Both the position numbers and the translations under genes were made by a program. Below are positions 45,221 through 54,614 of a stretch of 64,000 nt of DNA, piece by piece. The notes beneath the pieces were generated by a model. It searched no databases and was not told the DNA's origin. It worked only from the letters and a program-made list of their open reading frames with translations. Every line of letters begins with the position of its first letter. Within the stretch, counting starts at the first letter, position 1. Origin of the DNA: Aurifilum marmelostoma (Eukaryota > Ascomycota > Sordariomycetes > Diaporthales > Cryphonectriaceae). The stretch covers positions 744,001 to 808,000 of the forward strand of contig JAMXSV010000017.1 of assembly GCA_027559495.1 (NCBI GenBank), in the 5' to 3' direction.

Positions 45221-46887
45221 TCACGACGCCGAGATCTTGACCCGCGTCACCTCTAATGTCTCTGAGTCGAGGAGGACGATCTCCTTAGAGACAGAAAATG
45301 ACGGCACCGCGATCAGTCTAACCATCTGACCATCGGGACCTGATATAACCCTGGACCCGAACTCAGGTTGACAGCCAACAAAATAGACATGAGGGCATTC
45401 CTTCATGACAAAAGGGTCGTCATCCTGGAAGGGATAACTCCACAATGTGTCTGGTGCGGTCGGCGCACTGCATCGCCACCGGCACATTGCCTCCATCATG
45501 CCCAGTCTGTCCTCGCTGTCCACATATTTGAAAACGTCGTCTACGTTTTGGCCTCCGGTTCCGAGCAGCCGCCAGCCATCCACCTCCCCTTCCCACGGGT
45601 TCGTCACGGCGTCGAGCCAGCCCCTTTCAGTAGGATTATTGGGCTCGGCAGCAAAGGCTCGTGACTTTGGAAATACGGCCATGTGAATGGGTTGTTGAGG
45701 GTAACTCGCGTTGGCCGGATCATGTTCGCCTGGCAGGAGGGTGACGGGGAGGCTAGGGAGAAGCTCGGAGAGGAAGTCGTCGAACATCTGCGAGGGGAGT
45801 GCGTTGTACGCACTTGAATCGTAGCCGTACTTCTTGGACGGTGCTACCTTGTCTGCAGCAGCAGAGACATCCGTGTGCGGGTTGGCAGCAGCTATAGAGT
45901 TGCCGGCGATGATGAGCCTGCTGATCTGTGAGAGCTCTGTCTGGGCGCTGGGGTCCAGTGCCTCGCCAAGCAGGTATTCCAGAAGCAGGTTCAGTTCCAT
46001 AGCATATGATGTGTCGTTCCCAGAGAAGTGGAGACCGGAGACGATGGCGACCTTGCCGCCTTCTCCTGATGAGGGGGCATCTGTCATGTCGACATCCCCT
46101 CCCTTGGCGGCTGTCTTGCCCTTGGTCGAGCCATTGGTGCTGACCGGGTTCGTGACAGCCCAGCGGTCTGGCTGAGGAGGCAGGTCTGCGAACTTCATAT
46201 CGATGACCTCAAAGTCTCCACCTTCGTTTTCGGTTCCCATAACAGCCACGATGCAGCCCGTCACTAGCATGTGAGACTTGAGGAAATCGCCAGTCAGCCG
46301 GAGCCTACCCGAGTCGTCTTCGAGCATAACGGCGTCACGCCCGTCATCGGAGAAGTATTTGGTTACGGAGTTCGGTGCAGAGATCCAGCGCTGTCAAGCC
46401 GCGTCAGCCCCAGGTATTAATCGTGTTTGACCTCACAGGTACCGGGAATGCAAGGGTGCGTGTGACCCACATCTTTGGATACATCGTCCAGAATGTTTGG
46501 CTTCATGGGCATGTCCACGTAGACCGTACCGGCAACCCAGCACAGCTCGCCCTGCCTTACATCCAGCACCCGGCTGACCTTCTTTGCCGTCTCATCTCCG
46601 ATGACAGTGCCCTCCCATGCAGCTTCAGCCACCTCTTCGACTGCCGGTTTGATCTGTGTGAGTCGTAGAAAGTAGGTATCTGCATACTGCTGCTGATAGC
46701 TTCGCCCCTTCTCGAGCTTGAAGGTATCAAGAGGCTTATAGTCTGAATGCAATCGCTCGAGGGGTTTCTCTGGTCCGCCATCCCCGCTTGCCAACAAGGT
46801 TAGCTAATGGATGCATAGCAACATGATGATTTTGACCTACAATGGTTTTTGAAGAAGAGTTGCTTCTATCTCGTCAAGGCTGACCAT
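45221..46887 (-). CDS. POL31: DNA polymerase delta small subunit
   Basis: Exons 46887-46841, 46786-46471 and 46390-45221 give 510 residues. The N-terminal OB-fold region reads SYQQQYADTYFLRLTQIKP and GELCWVAGTVYVDMPMKPNILDDVSKDRWI. The inactive calcineurin-like phosphoesterase domain follows, with VAIVSGLHFSG, LIIAGNSI and LLPGEHDPANASYPQQPIH. The end carries CPHVYFVGCQPEFGSR, typical of Pol31/Cdc1/POLD2. By family it bridges the catalytic subunit of polymerase delta and the third subunit and also serves polymerase zeta. The first intron is 54 nt and uses the acceptor GGCAAG; a perfect GCTAAC branch site and frame support this unusual choice. The gene diverges from YTM1. Confidence 0.93.
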
Positions 46888-47044
46888 CTTCGATCTTCTT
46901 TGTTCTGGATCGAAGCGTGAGAAGTATGAAGATCTGTCTGGAGGTCAAGCTTGATCTGAGGTCGGTCGGACGCGTCTTGGATAATTAAGGACGCGTTGTA
47001 GATTTAAATGGGCCACTAAAGTACAGTGGTCTTAGCCCTGTAGG

Positions 47045-47083
47045 CCCCCCCTGTTCCCCTCCCCCTCCCCCTCCCCTCCACCC
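47045..47083. repeat. C-rich tract (G-quadruplex pattern on minus strand)
   Basis: Five runs of 4-7 C separated by 1-4 bases. On the minus strand this is four or more G4+ runs with short loops. It lies about 160 bp upstream of POL31 and 200 bp upstream of YTM1. Confidence 0.75.
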
Positions 47084-47169
47084 TAAACAGTCAGACAGTC
47101 ACAGGGATTCCAGAGTGGGGCAAGGCTACCCGCAGCGACAGGGTTCTCACAAGGCTCAGTACATAGTAC

Positions 47170-47184
47170 AAAAAAAAAAAAAAA
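47170..47184. repeat. A15 homopolymer
   Basis: Fifteen A residues about 100 bp upstream of the YTM1 start. Confidence 0.9.
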
Positions 47185-47282
47185 GTTTCTGTACCATAGT
47201 ACCTATTCGGCCTGTGAACTTCTTTTGCAGCAGAACAGGCACAGTCATTGTTGCGACAACAACACCACCACATCTGGACAGA

Positions 47283-48897
47283 ATGGATTCAAAGATGGTG
47301 GGCGCAACAGGCTTTGAGCCAGAAGTGGCCCAGGTCAAGGTCACATTCACCACCACAGAAGATGGCTTCGAATTGCCTGAGAGCAAGAGACAACTGCTCG
47401 TCCCAGCCGGTATGCTCTTTCTCCTCCTCACTTTGTGGATGCGCTTCCCCCTCTCTGGTGATGTCAACGATTGTGGCTGGCCCGTATGGCAGCTTGTTTG
47501 CTTAATGACTGAATGACTGACCGAAAATACTTGCTCAACCAGACATAAGACGTCTCGGCCTTTCCCGCATCCTCAACTCCGAATCTATGCTCGACACGCC
47601 CCTGCCCGTCCCTTTCGACTTCCTCATCAACGGAACCTTCCTGACCACTACCCTCGAAGACTACCTCGAGAAGAACGGCCTGTCCTTCGAGACCAACATC
47701 ACCCTCCAGTACGTCCGCAGCTTGATACCGCCCCAGTACGAGGCCTCGTTCGAGCATGACGACTGGGTCAGCGCGGTCGACGTCCTCTCCAGCACCTCGC
47801 CAGCTGGTGCTTGGTCGGGCGACAGCTTCACCGCCGGCCACGACAGGATCCTTTCCGCCTCGTACGATGGCCTGCTGCGGATATGGAACGGCTCGGGAGA
47901 CGTCATCGCCACCTCGCCAGCCGGCAGCCACGGCGGTCACAGCGCGAGCATCAAGGCGGCGCGGTTCCTTTCCAACACTCAGATCGCCTCTGCAGGCCTC
48001 GACCGCACGGTGAGGGTGTGGAAGTACACCGAGGCCGGCGACCATTCCTCCGGCGAGCTCAAGCCGACCCTCGAGCTTTACGGGCACAGGTCGACCGTCG
48101 ACTCGCTCGAGGTCGACGGCGCTTCGCGGCGCATCCTGACCGCGTCCGCAGACGGCTCCGTCGGCCTGTGGTCCACCTCCAAGGCCTCTGCGCCCCAGGC
48201 GCCCGCCGAGCTGCTTCCGGGAAGCACACAAGCGAGCAAGCGGCGGAAGCTGGCGGGCGGTGTGTCTGCGCCGCAGAGGGGCGCGCTGCACCTCGCGCCG
48301 TTCCACAAGGCACCGGCCACGGCGGCTGTCTTTGACCCGCGAGACCGGACCGTCGCTTACAGCGCGGGCCAGGACCACGACTTGCACACCATCGACCTGA
48401 CGACCATGGTCAAGGTGAACACGATACCAGCGTCCAGCGCGCTGCTGTCGCTGTGCGCTGTGCCGGGTCCGAGCGGGAGCCCGTTGCTGGCCGCCGGTAC
48501 GTCCTCGAGGAACGTGCTGCTCGTGGACCCGAGGGAGTCTCAGGCCAGGACATCGGTCATGACGTTGCGTGGCCATGTGAACAAGGTCATGTCGCTGGCC
48601 AGGTGCCCAGACAACGAGCACTCTCTTGTCTCGGGCTCCCACGACGGGACCTGTCGTATCTGGGATCTGCGAAGCGTCAGGCCCGACAAGAAGAACGAGG
48701 ATGGCGCCGCTGGCGGCGGCGTCAGCGAGGCCGTGTATGTGATTGAGCGGGAGACCAAGGGCGGCAAGAAGCGGCCGCTGGCGGGAGAGGGCTGTAAGGT
48801 TTTCAGTGTCGTGTGGGATCAGACCTGGGGCATCGTGAGCGGCGGTGAGGACAAACGAGTGCAGATCAACAGAGGAAGGGATATCATCGCATCATGA
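47283..48897 (+). CDS. YTM1: Ribosome biogenesis WD-repeat protein Ytm1
   Basis: Exons 47283-47409 and 47543-48897 give 493 residues. An N-terminal ubiquitin-like NLE domain (VKVTFTTTEDGFELPES, then FDFLINGTFLTTTLEDYLEKNG) precedes a seven-bladed propeller. Blades show as HDDWVSAVDVL, SYDGLLRIWNG, GLDRTVRVWKY, GHRSTVDSLEVDG, SADGSVGLWS and SGSHDGTCRIWDLRS. By family Ytm1 forms the PeBoW-like complex with Erb1 and Nop7 and is removed from pre-60S particles by the AAA protein Rea1 through its N-terminal domain. The start at 47283 is preferred; a second Met four codons later is possible. The splice junction (PA-DIRRLGLSRILN) agrees with the family. The antisense frame is also long, but this is an effect of GC-rich codons. 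Confidence 0.95.
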
Positions 48898-49161
48898 GGC
48901 GAGGACCAAAGGGAAAGGAAAAAGAAAAAAGGTCGTGTCTTGGATGCCATGTGCAGAGATTATACCCCGAATAGAGATAATGTCTGAGCCAGCGATCTGT
49001 GAAGAAAAAATGAGTGTAGTAGTAAAATACATCATACTACCTATTCATGGTATCGTAAAATCATCAACGCCCGTCTATGCAACTGATTGCGCAATCTTCC
49101 CCAGTCTTTTCTATCATGCCAAGATGTCTTATGCTTGTCTCTATCACCTCTGTGTTCTGCT

Positions 49162-51003
49162 TCATTCCCTGGGCGACGCAACGCCGTAATTGATCGCTTT
49201 CCATATGCCAAAGAACCTCCTCCTCATCACATCGTCAGGCATAAAGCCAGCCACCTCAACCTTCATCCGGTCGTTGTCGTACGGTAGCTTCTCCGACTGC
49301 ACACTCGACAGGATGTAGCCAGCCACAGTTGAGCTCTGTAGCGGCGGATCTCTCAGCATGCGCGCAATGGCCTCGCAATTCAGGTCCTTGTTGTCGTGCC
49401 AGATGAAATAAGCCTTGAGAGCGGACGGGGCAGCTTTGATTTTTCCGCCTCGTGCCTCCTTGTGTTCTGCAACACAAGCCTCTGCGGCCTCGATCTTGGG
49501 GTCCTTTGGTGGCTCAGGTGACGGTGTCGTTTTTGTTGCGGTTGCGGACCTGGTCTTCGCGCCCGACGTCTTGGTGCCGGGACTGCTGGTAACCGAGTCC
49601 CCGAGATCTTTACTAACCTCGTCGAGACAGTCAACGGTTGATTGGATATCCTCAATGGCCTGCAGTATCTCCGAGCGCAGTGCAGTCTGCTCTTCACCCC
49701 TACCCTCTGCTTCAAGAAGCGCCTCATCCGTGATGCCTTCGTCGAGGTCGAGATCGGACTCCTCCGAGCTTGGGGTTTCCACGCCAGGAGGGAGAGGAAT
49801 CGGTCGGCCTACTTCCAAGTGAAACGGAAGCGCTGGCGCCGGGTCCAATTTTTCGCGCTGGTGGTTCAGCATCGCGAACAAATGAATGGCCGCATACGCG
49901 TCAGACGCCGAGTACCCAATCTGCTCCATGTCCAGAGGCTGCGACCAGTCGCTCGTCCTGACACCCCTGTCCTTGCGCATGGGCAGGCCAAAGACCTCCT
50001 GGCATTGCGTCGCGAGGGCGACCAGCTTCTTGTTGACCAGCTCCGGTCGGCTGGCTGAGTATTTGACCTGCTTGAACAAGTGGCTCAGCTCGAACAGACC
50101 ACGAGCGTTGATGCCGAGGTACTTCTGCAACCTCGTGCAGTCGCCCCTGATCCAGACACCGAGCTTGGTGACGTTGGGATCCTCGATGAGCTTGCGCAGT
50201 GTCGGCGTGGCAAGTTCATCCTTTGCAGGGTACACAGCCAGGTGGAGGAGCACAACCCGGCTCTCGCTTGCAAGCTGCACCAGCGAGACGTTCTTTCGTG
50301 CGCCCGAGTATTTGTTTGCCTGGGCGACCCATTCCAGATCCAAGCCAATGGACTTCTCTCCCACAAGATGTTGCAACTCTCGCTCGGCAACGTGAGCGTT
50401 CTTGCAATAATGGACACGCACTTTACCCTTGACACCGTCCTCGTGATTAGGGCCCCGGTAAAAAGAGTACGACCAGAAAGACTCATCAGATCCCTCGGCT
50501 GCTTGTCTGGCAGCCTGGAAGACCTCATCAGACATCTTGTAATCCAGAGGTGTGAACGGGGTAGGCATGCCTTCTGGCGGCCCCTTTTCGGGTGCGGGCT
50601 GTGCCTCTGCTGGTTTGGCAGACGACGCATTATCTCCAGTCTCGCTCGATTGCGCTCGGGCTCCGTCCTGGACTTGAAGCGCTTGATCATCGCGCACCGA
50701 CTTCTTCAATGTAATGACTGCCTCTTTGTCCCTGCGGATGGCCGTCTCCCCCTTGAGAACCACAGTATCTGTACCTCGCTTGCGCGCTATAACGGTTGTC
50801 TCGACGCCAACTTTAGATTCGTGCATTGACAGCGGTGCGTTTGCAGCGGCCCCGACCGTCTTCGTATCATCCTCCCTTGTCACTGAGGCCTCGGTGAAGA
50901 ATCTCGCGGCATCGAGGGCAGGATACAGAGGCTGCTGGAAGACGATACCCTGGTTCGGGTGCCAGAGCCTCCAATTAGGAGGGTGTTTCGAGGAGCCGGT
51001 CAT
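49162..51003 (-). CDS. DEDDy 3'-5' exonuclease domain protein (WRN/Rrp6 fold)
   Basis: A single exon of 613 residues. All catalytic residues of the DEDDy exonuclease fold are visible: Asp222 and Glu224 in IGLDLEW, Asp288 in WIRGDCTRL, Tyr364 and Asp368 in YSASDAYAA. Residues 1-170 are mostly disordered and rich in Lys/Glu/Ala. A long Ser/Glu-rich acidic linker follows the exonuclease domain (about 405-515). The last ~95 residues (LKAYFIWHDNKDLNCEAIARMLRDPP to the end) form a compact helical unit resembling the end domain of WRN-like helicases. By family it degrades nucleic acid from 3' ends; whether DNA or RNA cannot be told. No helicase motifs exist, so it is an exonuclease-only relative of WRN, as in plants and flies. 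It diverges from LSM5. Confidence 0.85.
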   Translation of the reverse strand: MTGSSKHPPNWRLWHPNQGIVFQQPLYPALDAARFFTEASVTREDDTKTVGAAANAPLSMHESKVGVETTVIARKRGTDTVVLKGETAIRRDKEAVITLKKSVRDDQALQVQDGARAQSSETGDNASSAKPAEAQPAPEKGPPEGMPTPFTPLDYKMSDEVFQAARQAAEGSDESFWSYSFYRGPNHEDGVKGKVRVHYCKNAHVAERELQHLVGEKSIGLDLEWVAQANKYSGARKNVSLVQLASESRVVLLHLAVYPAKDELATPTLRKLIEDPNVTKLGVWIRGDCTRLQKYLGINARGLFELSHLFKQVKYSASRPELVNKKLVALATQCQEVFGLPMRKDRGVRTSDWSQPLDMEQIGYSASDAYAAIHLFAMLNHQREKLDPAPALPFHLEVGRPIPLPPGVETPSSEESDLDLDEGITDEALLEAEGRGEEQTALRSEILQAIEDIQSTVDCLDEVSKDLGDSVTSSPGTKTSGAKTRSATATKTTPSPEPPKDPKIEAAEACVAEHKEARGGKIKAAPSALKAYFIWHDNKDLNCEAIARMLRDPPLQSSTVAGYILSSVQSEKLPYDNDRMKVEVAGFMPDDVMRRRFFGIWKAINYGVASPRE

Positions 51004-51678
51004 TCTAGAGACTGTACATCTATTTTCAAGTTGTCAACAAGGATAGTCAGCGAGGCAACGCATGTCTCGTCCCTATACCATCCAGAGTGTGGCACTTGAT
51101 GGGTAGGACATAGTTGGACTCACAAGAAACGCGGAATTACAGCCCGTCGAAGACAAGTAGAAGAAGCAAGCACACCCGTTGGGCGATACGGGGGGGTCAT
51201 GACACACGCTCTGCCACTACCAGACGACAAAACCAAAGCGCCATGTTGCCCAGTGATCATAATAATCGCAACATTGATGATCAGGCTGGTCGCATTATGT
51301 AGAGAGAGGGAGCGTATGTGCGTGGTGGGTAAAGGGTCGCGCAGGCAGAAATGCAGGGGTTCGTTCGTTCAGTGATTGAGCCGCCAGAACGCGCTGCTGT
51401 TGGACGCGCTTGGGGGGAGGCACTTGGTGGGGGTTGCTTGGCGCTGGAGGTCGCTACAGTAATGCGTTAACCTGTGTTGTCAGGGTACTTTAGCTCAACC
51501 GATTTAGTCCAATAAACCCGCTAGAACGATTCCTCACAATTGCGTTTGCAATACTCGAAACACATCAACATCGAGAGCCGCCATCAAACCCGGCACAACC
51601 AGGAATCTCAAGCCCTCGAGCAGCACCACCTTCACCACAACCCACCCCGTCCCGTTCTCGATTGCGAATTCGACGAAG
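51004..51678. other. Divergent promoter region, exonuclease and LSM5
   Basis: 675 bp between start codons. No TATA box or gene recognised. Confidence 0.6.
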
Positions 51679-52274
51679 ATGGCGTCTCAGGTGCAACCGC
51701 TGGGTAAGAAGCGCCCAGCTCCCTGTCCCCTTCTGGCGAGATTATCCTTACTGACCAGGGTTCGACAGAGCTCGTCGACAAGTGCGTCGGATCCAGAATA
51801 TGGGTGATCATGAAGGGCGACAGGGGTAAGTATCCTACTACTTCTCTCTGTAGACGACAACATGGAGTCCACTGTTGACCTTGCATCCACAGAATTTAGC
51901 GGCACGCTGCTTGGCTTTGACGACTACGTCAGTAAGTGTCACCACCTTTCTTTCCTTCTGAATGAACGACGTATTGGGTTTCGGAAGCTGACCGCCACTA
52001 CAGACATTGTGCTAGAGGATGTCACTGAGTTGTAAGGCATCATTACTGCAGAAATCATGGGTGCTGAGAGGGATTACGAACGACGCTGACCGGTGGCCTG
52101 GGTGTTCAGTGATTACGCCGGAAACGCCACGAAGCTGAACAAGATCTTGCTGAACGGCAACAATATATGCATGGTATGAATCGCTCTTGGCGTCTAGGCA
52201 CACAAAGGACTCATTACTGATTGATTCTGTTCTAGCTCATCCCGGGAGGCGAGGGACCAGTGGCACCATCATGA
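51679..52274 (+). CDS. LSM5: U6 snRNA-associated protein LSm5
   Basis: Six small exons, 51679-51703, 51769-51825, 51893-51931, 52004-52031, 52110-52173 and 52236-52274, encode 83 residues. The product begins MASQVQPLELVDKCVGSRIW, continues with the Sm1 strand region FSGTLLGFDDYVN and VLEDVTEF, and ends with the Sm2 motif KILLNGNNICMLIPGG. This is the complete Sm fold of LSm5. It is part of the LSm2-8 ring that binds the U6 snRNA 3' end and of the cytoplasmic LSm1-7 ring that promotes mRNA decapping. Introns of 62-78 nt fill more than half of the gene. All six exons join without frame problems. Confidence 0.96.
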
Positions 52275-52846
52275 TCTTGACACCGGGGAGGGTAGATTGT
52301 CCTGAGCAGCATTATACTGCTCTGACCCGATCCACGGGGGCCTTGACAAGGCTCGATATTTACGTAGAACAAATGATCCGAAATGGATGGTAGAGGTCCT
52401 CGCGGTGATTGAAAGGCAGAAATGACAGCACATGCTGAGTTCACGAGGCACTCAGGAAGGTATTGCAGGAAAAGTCAAGAAGTTGGCACAGGGCCTCTGA
52501 AAATGTCAGTCGTCATAAGCTGAAATTCAAACCACAAAGTTGTCCCTCGAAAACCGCCTATGTATCTATCCTGATACAGCCTTGCTCTCACGACTAGGGC
52601 ACTTACTCCCTTCAAGAGGAGTAACGCAGAGATCTGGTGCAATATTGATACTTTTCATTTATGAACCATGGCCTGACCACCAACGCCGTAAACACCGAGC
52701 AGATGACCACTGCTGTAATCATTGGGAAGCATACCGAGCCACCGATCCAGGCGAGCCCAAACACCATTCCCACGAGACCCCTCGTCTAATCAGAGGATCC
52801 CAGAAGCAGATGATACTGAAGCCACACCGATGCTACCATAGTCATC
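52275..52846. other. Intergenic region between convergent LSM5 and RPB11
   Basis: 572 bp of 3' flank. No gene seen. Confidence 0.6.
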
Positions 52847-53960
52847 CTAAAAGCCACCGTTGGCATTGCCGTCGGCGTCGGTGGGACCTGTGGTGGCCAT
52901 ACGGCGCAGCTCGTACTCGCGGGTGAACTCGCGGCCCAGCTGCGCGAACTTGGCAATCAGGTTGCGGGCGACCTCTACAAAGGCATCCTTGGGAGTGATG
53001 GTGCCGTCGGTCTGGACCCGGATGAACAGCTCAGGCACGTTAGGGTGAGCGACTGGGAATCCGTGTGAGCTGCTGAGCTGTCCTGTCCTGACAAGTCTAA
53101 TCAGATAGAGTGTGTTCTTCTTACCTTTGTAACCAGCCATCAGGACGTGAGGGTGCTGCTTGAGGTGCTCGGACATGAGATTGCCGATGGTGTGATCCTC
53201 TTTCTTGACCAAGAAGTCGGAGCAGTTGGACATGCCTGGTCACGAGCGCGTCAGTATCGAGCTGCTGACTCGAAATATAGTTATGGAGTCGCAATACGAC
53301 GCGTCGAATGGTAGCTTACGAGGGAAGGGCGTCTCGGCGATCTTCTTATCGCCCTCGCCGAGCATGAAGAGCTCGAACCTGTATGCACTGTCAGCCAACC
53401 GAAATCCATGTCGAACCTTGAGTGAAGCGCGTGAACGGCAGGAGGGACAAGAGGTACCACTCGGCGACGTTGTCGTGTCTGGGATTCCTCATATTGACGA
53501 TGATGGTGGGAGGTCCTTGCTGATACGTGTTTGATGTGATACAGTGTAGCAGAAAATGGTCGGGATGATACAGAGTCAAACTTGTGCGGCCGTAGGAGGG
53601 TTTGCTGAGTGCAGCGGTGGAGGCACGGTCGGGGACGGGATGTCAACTATGCGGTTGCACTTTCCAGGCAGCTCCCCTTATTCCAGCTGGATTCAGGAGC
53701 TCATGGATAGCTGCCACATGAGGGCTTAGGCTGTGGCAGCAACTCGCGACCTGCCTAGCCCACGTCATTGGACTCTTTGGGCATCTCAACCCAGATCCTT
53801 CATGTCCATCCCCTTCCCCCTAGCAGTCCAGCTCACTTGCAAGCACTGCATCCGTCTTCCACTTAGAAGACGACCAAGCCTCTCCCTCACCATACCAATT
53901 CAAGATGTCTTTGAAAGAAGTGAAGTGAAGTAGTTAGACTCACCTGTCAGGGGCGTTCAT
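52847..53960 (-). CDS. RPB11: RNA polymerase II subunit Rpb11
   Basis: Exons 53960-53944, 53378-53320, 53235-53125 and 53052-52847 give 130 residues. The start MNAPDRFELFMLGEGDKK is diagnostic of Rpb11. KKEDHTIGNLMSEHLKQHPHVLMAGYKVAHP and FIRVQTDGTITPKDA complete the alpha-like dimerisation fold. It pairs with Rpb3 in the assembly core of Pol II. Two points are odd. The first exon has only 17 coding bases, and the first intron is 565 nt, far longer than others in this window. The tail after the final helix (RRMATTGPTDADGNANGGF) is longer than in yeast. The first exon is assigned because MNAPDR is invariant in the family, has a GAAGATGAAC context and ends in a good GTGAGT donor. Confidence 0.93.
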
Positions 53961-54614
53961 CTTCACACAGAGGTTGTCACTGGCGCAAAAAAAAAAATGA
54001 ACTATGGGGTTATATGGACGAGATGATAAGAAATATAGTTAGATCCTGTTTTGGAAAGGGTGGAAGTGGTAGCAAGGAGGGCGATGGAAGGCGTCGTGAT
54101 GGGGTTGTCGGGAAGGCAAAGAGAAGGAAAAGATGTCTTTGCAGGTTGAGGCTGAAAGGGCTGGTTGAGGTTCTTCAGGTGCACGCTAGTGTTGGTTTGC
54201 CGCTGTCAGTTGGCTAGGGGTCACTAACCTTTGGTGGGGTTTAGGCTCTCAAAGGAACCCCAGCCGTCACCTGAATCTCTGATTCATCAACACTTGGCCA
54301 CTATAAACCTAAACAGGTACATACAATAGTGGCATAATCACAATGGTTGCAACTTATGAAATTGAATACCTGTCAGGATACAGTGCCTCAAGCTATATCT
54401 TGTCAATCTATTCTATCTCAATTTCTGGAAACACCTACACCAGCCTCGAACTCCCTTTATGATGATGCTATGCTATGATTCTTGCACACAAAGAAGATCC
54501 AGCCATAAACACTGTCCATCCCTCATACTCCCAATTGCTCCCTCACCGTACCCCACTCCCCTTCATCCTTGCCCGAGCCTCATACTCCACAATTTGATTT
54601 ACAAACCCTTCTTG
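53961..54614. other. Intergenic region, AVT3 3' flank and RPB11 promoter
   Basis: 654 bp with no convincing gene. A-rich run at about 53988. Confidence 0.6.

Larger units (their letters stand above)
46888..47282. other. Divergent promoter region, POL31 and YTM1
   Basis: 395 bp between start codons with a C-rich tract and an A15 run. No gene seen. Confidence 0.65.

Noticed and set aside
47464..48642. 392-codon frame antisense to YTM1
   Set aside because: Long only because of G/C-ending codons; the sense frame has WD repeats and the NLE domain.
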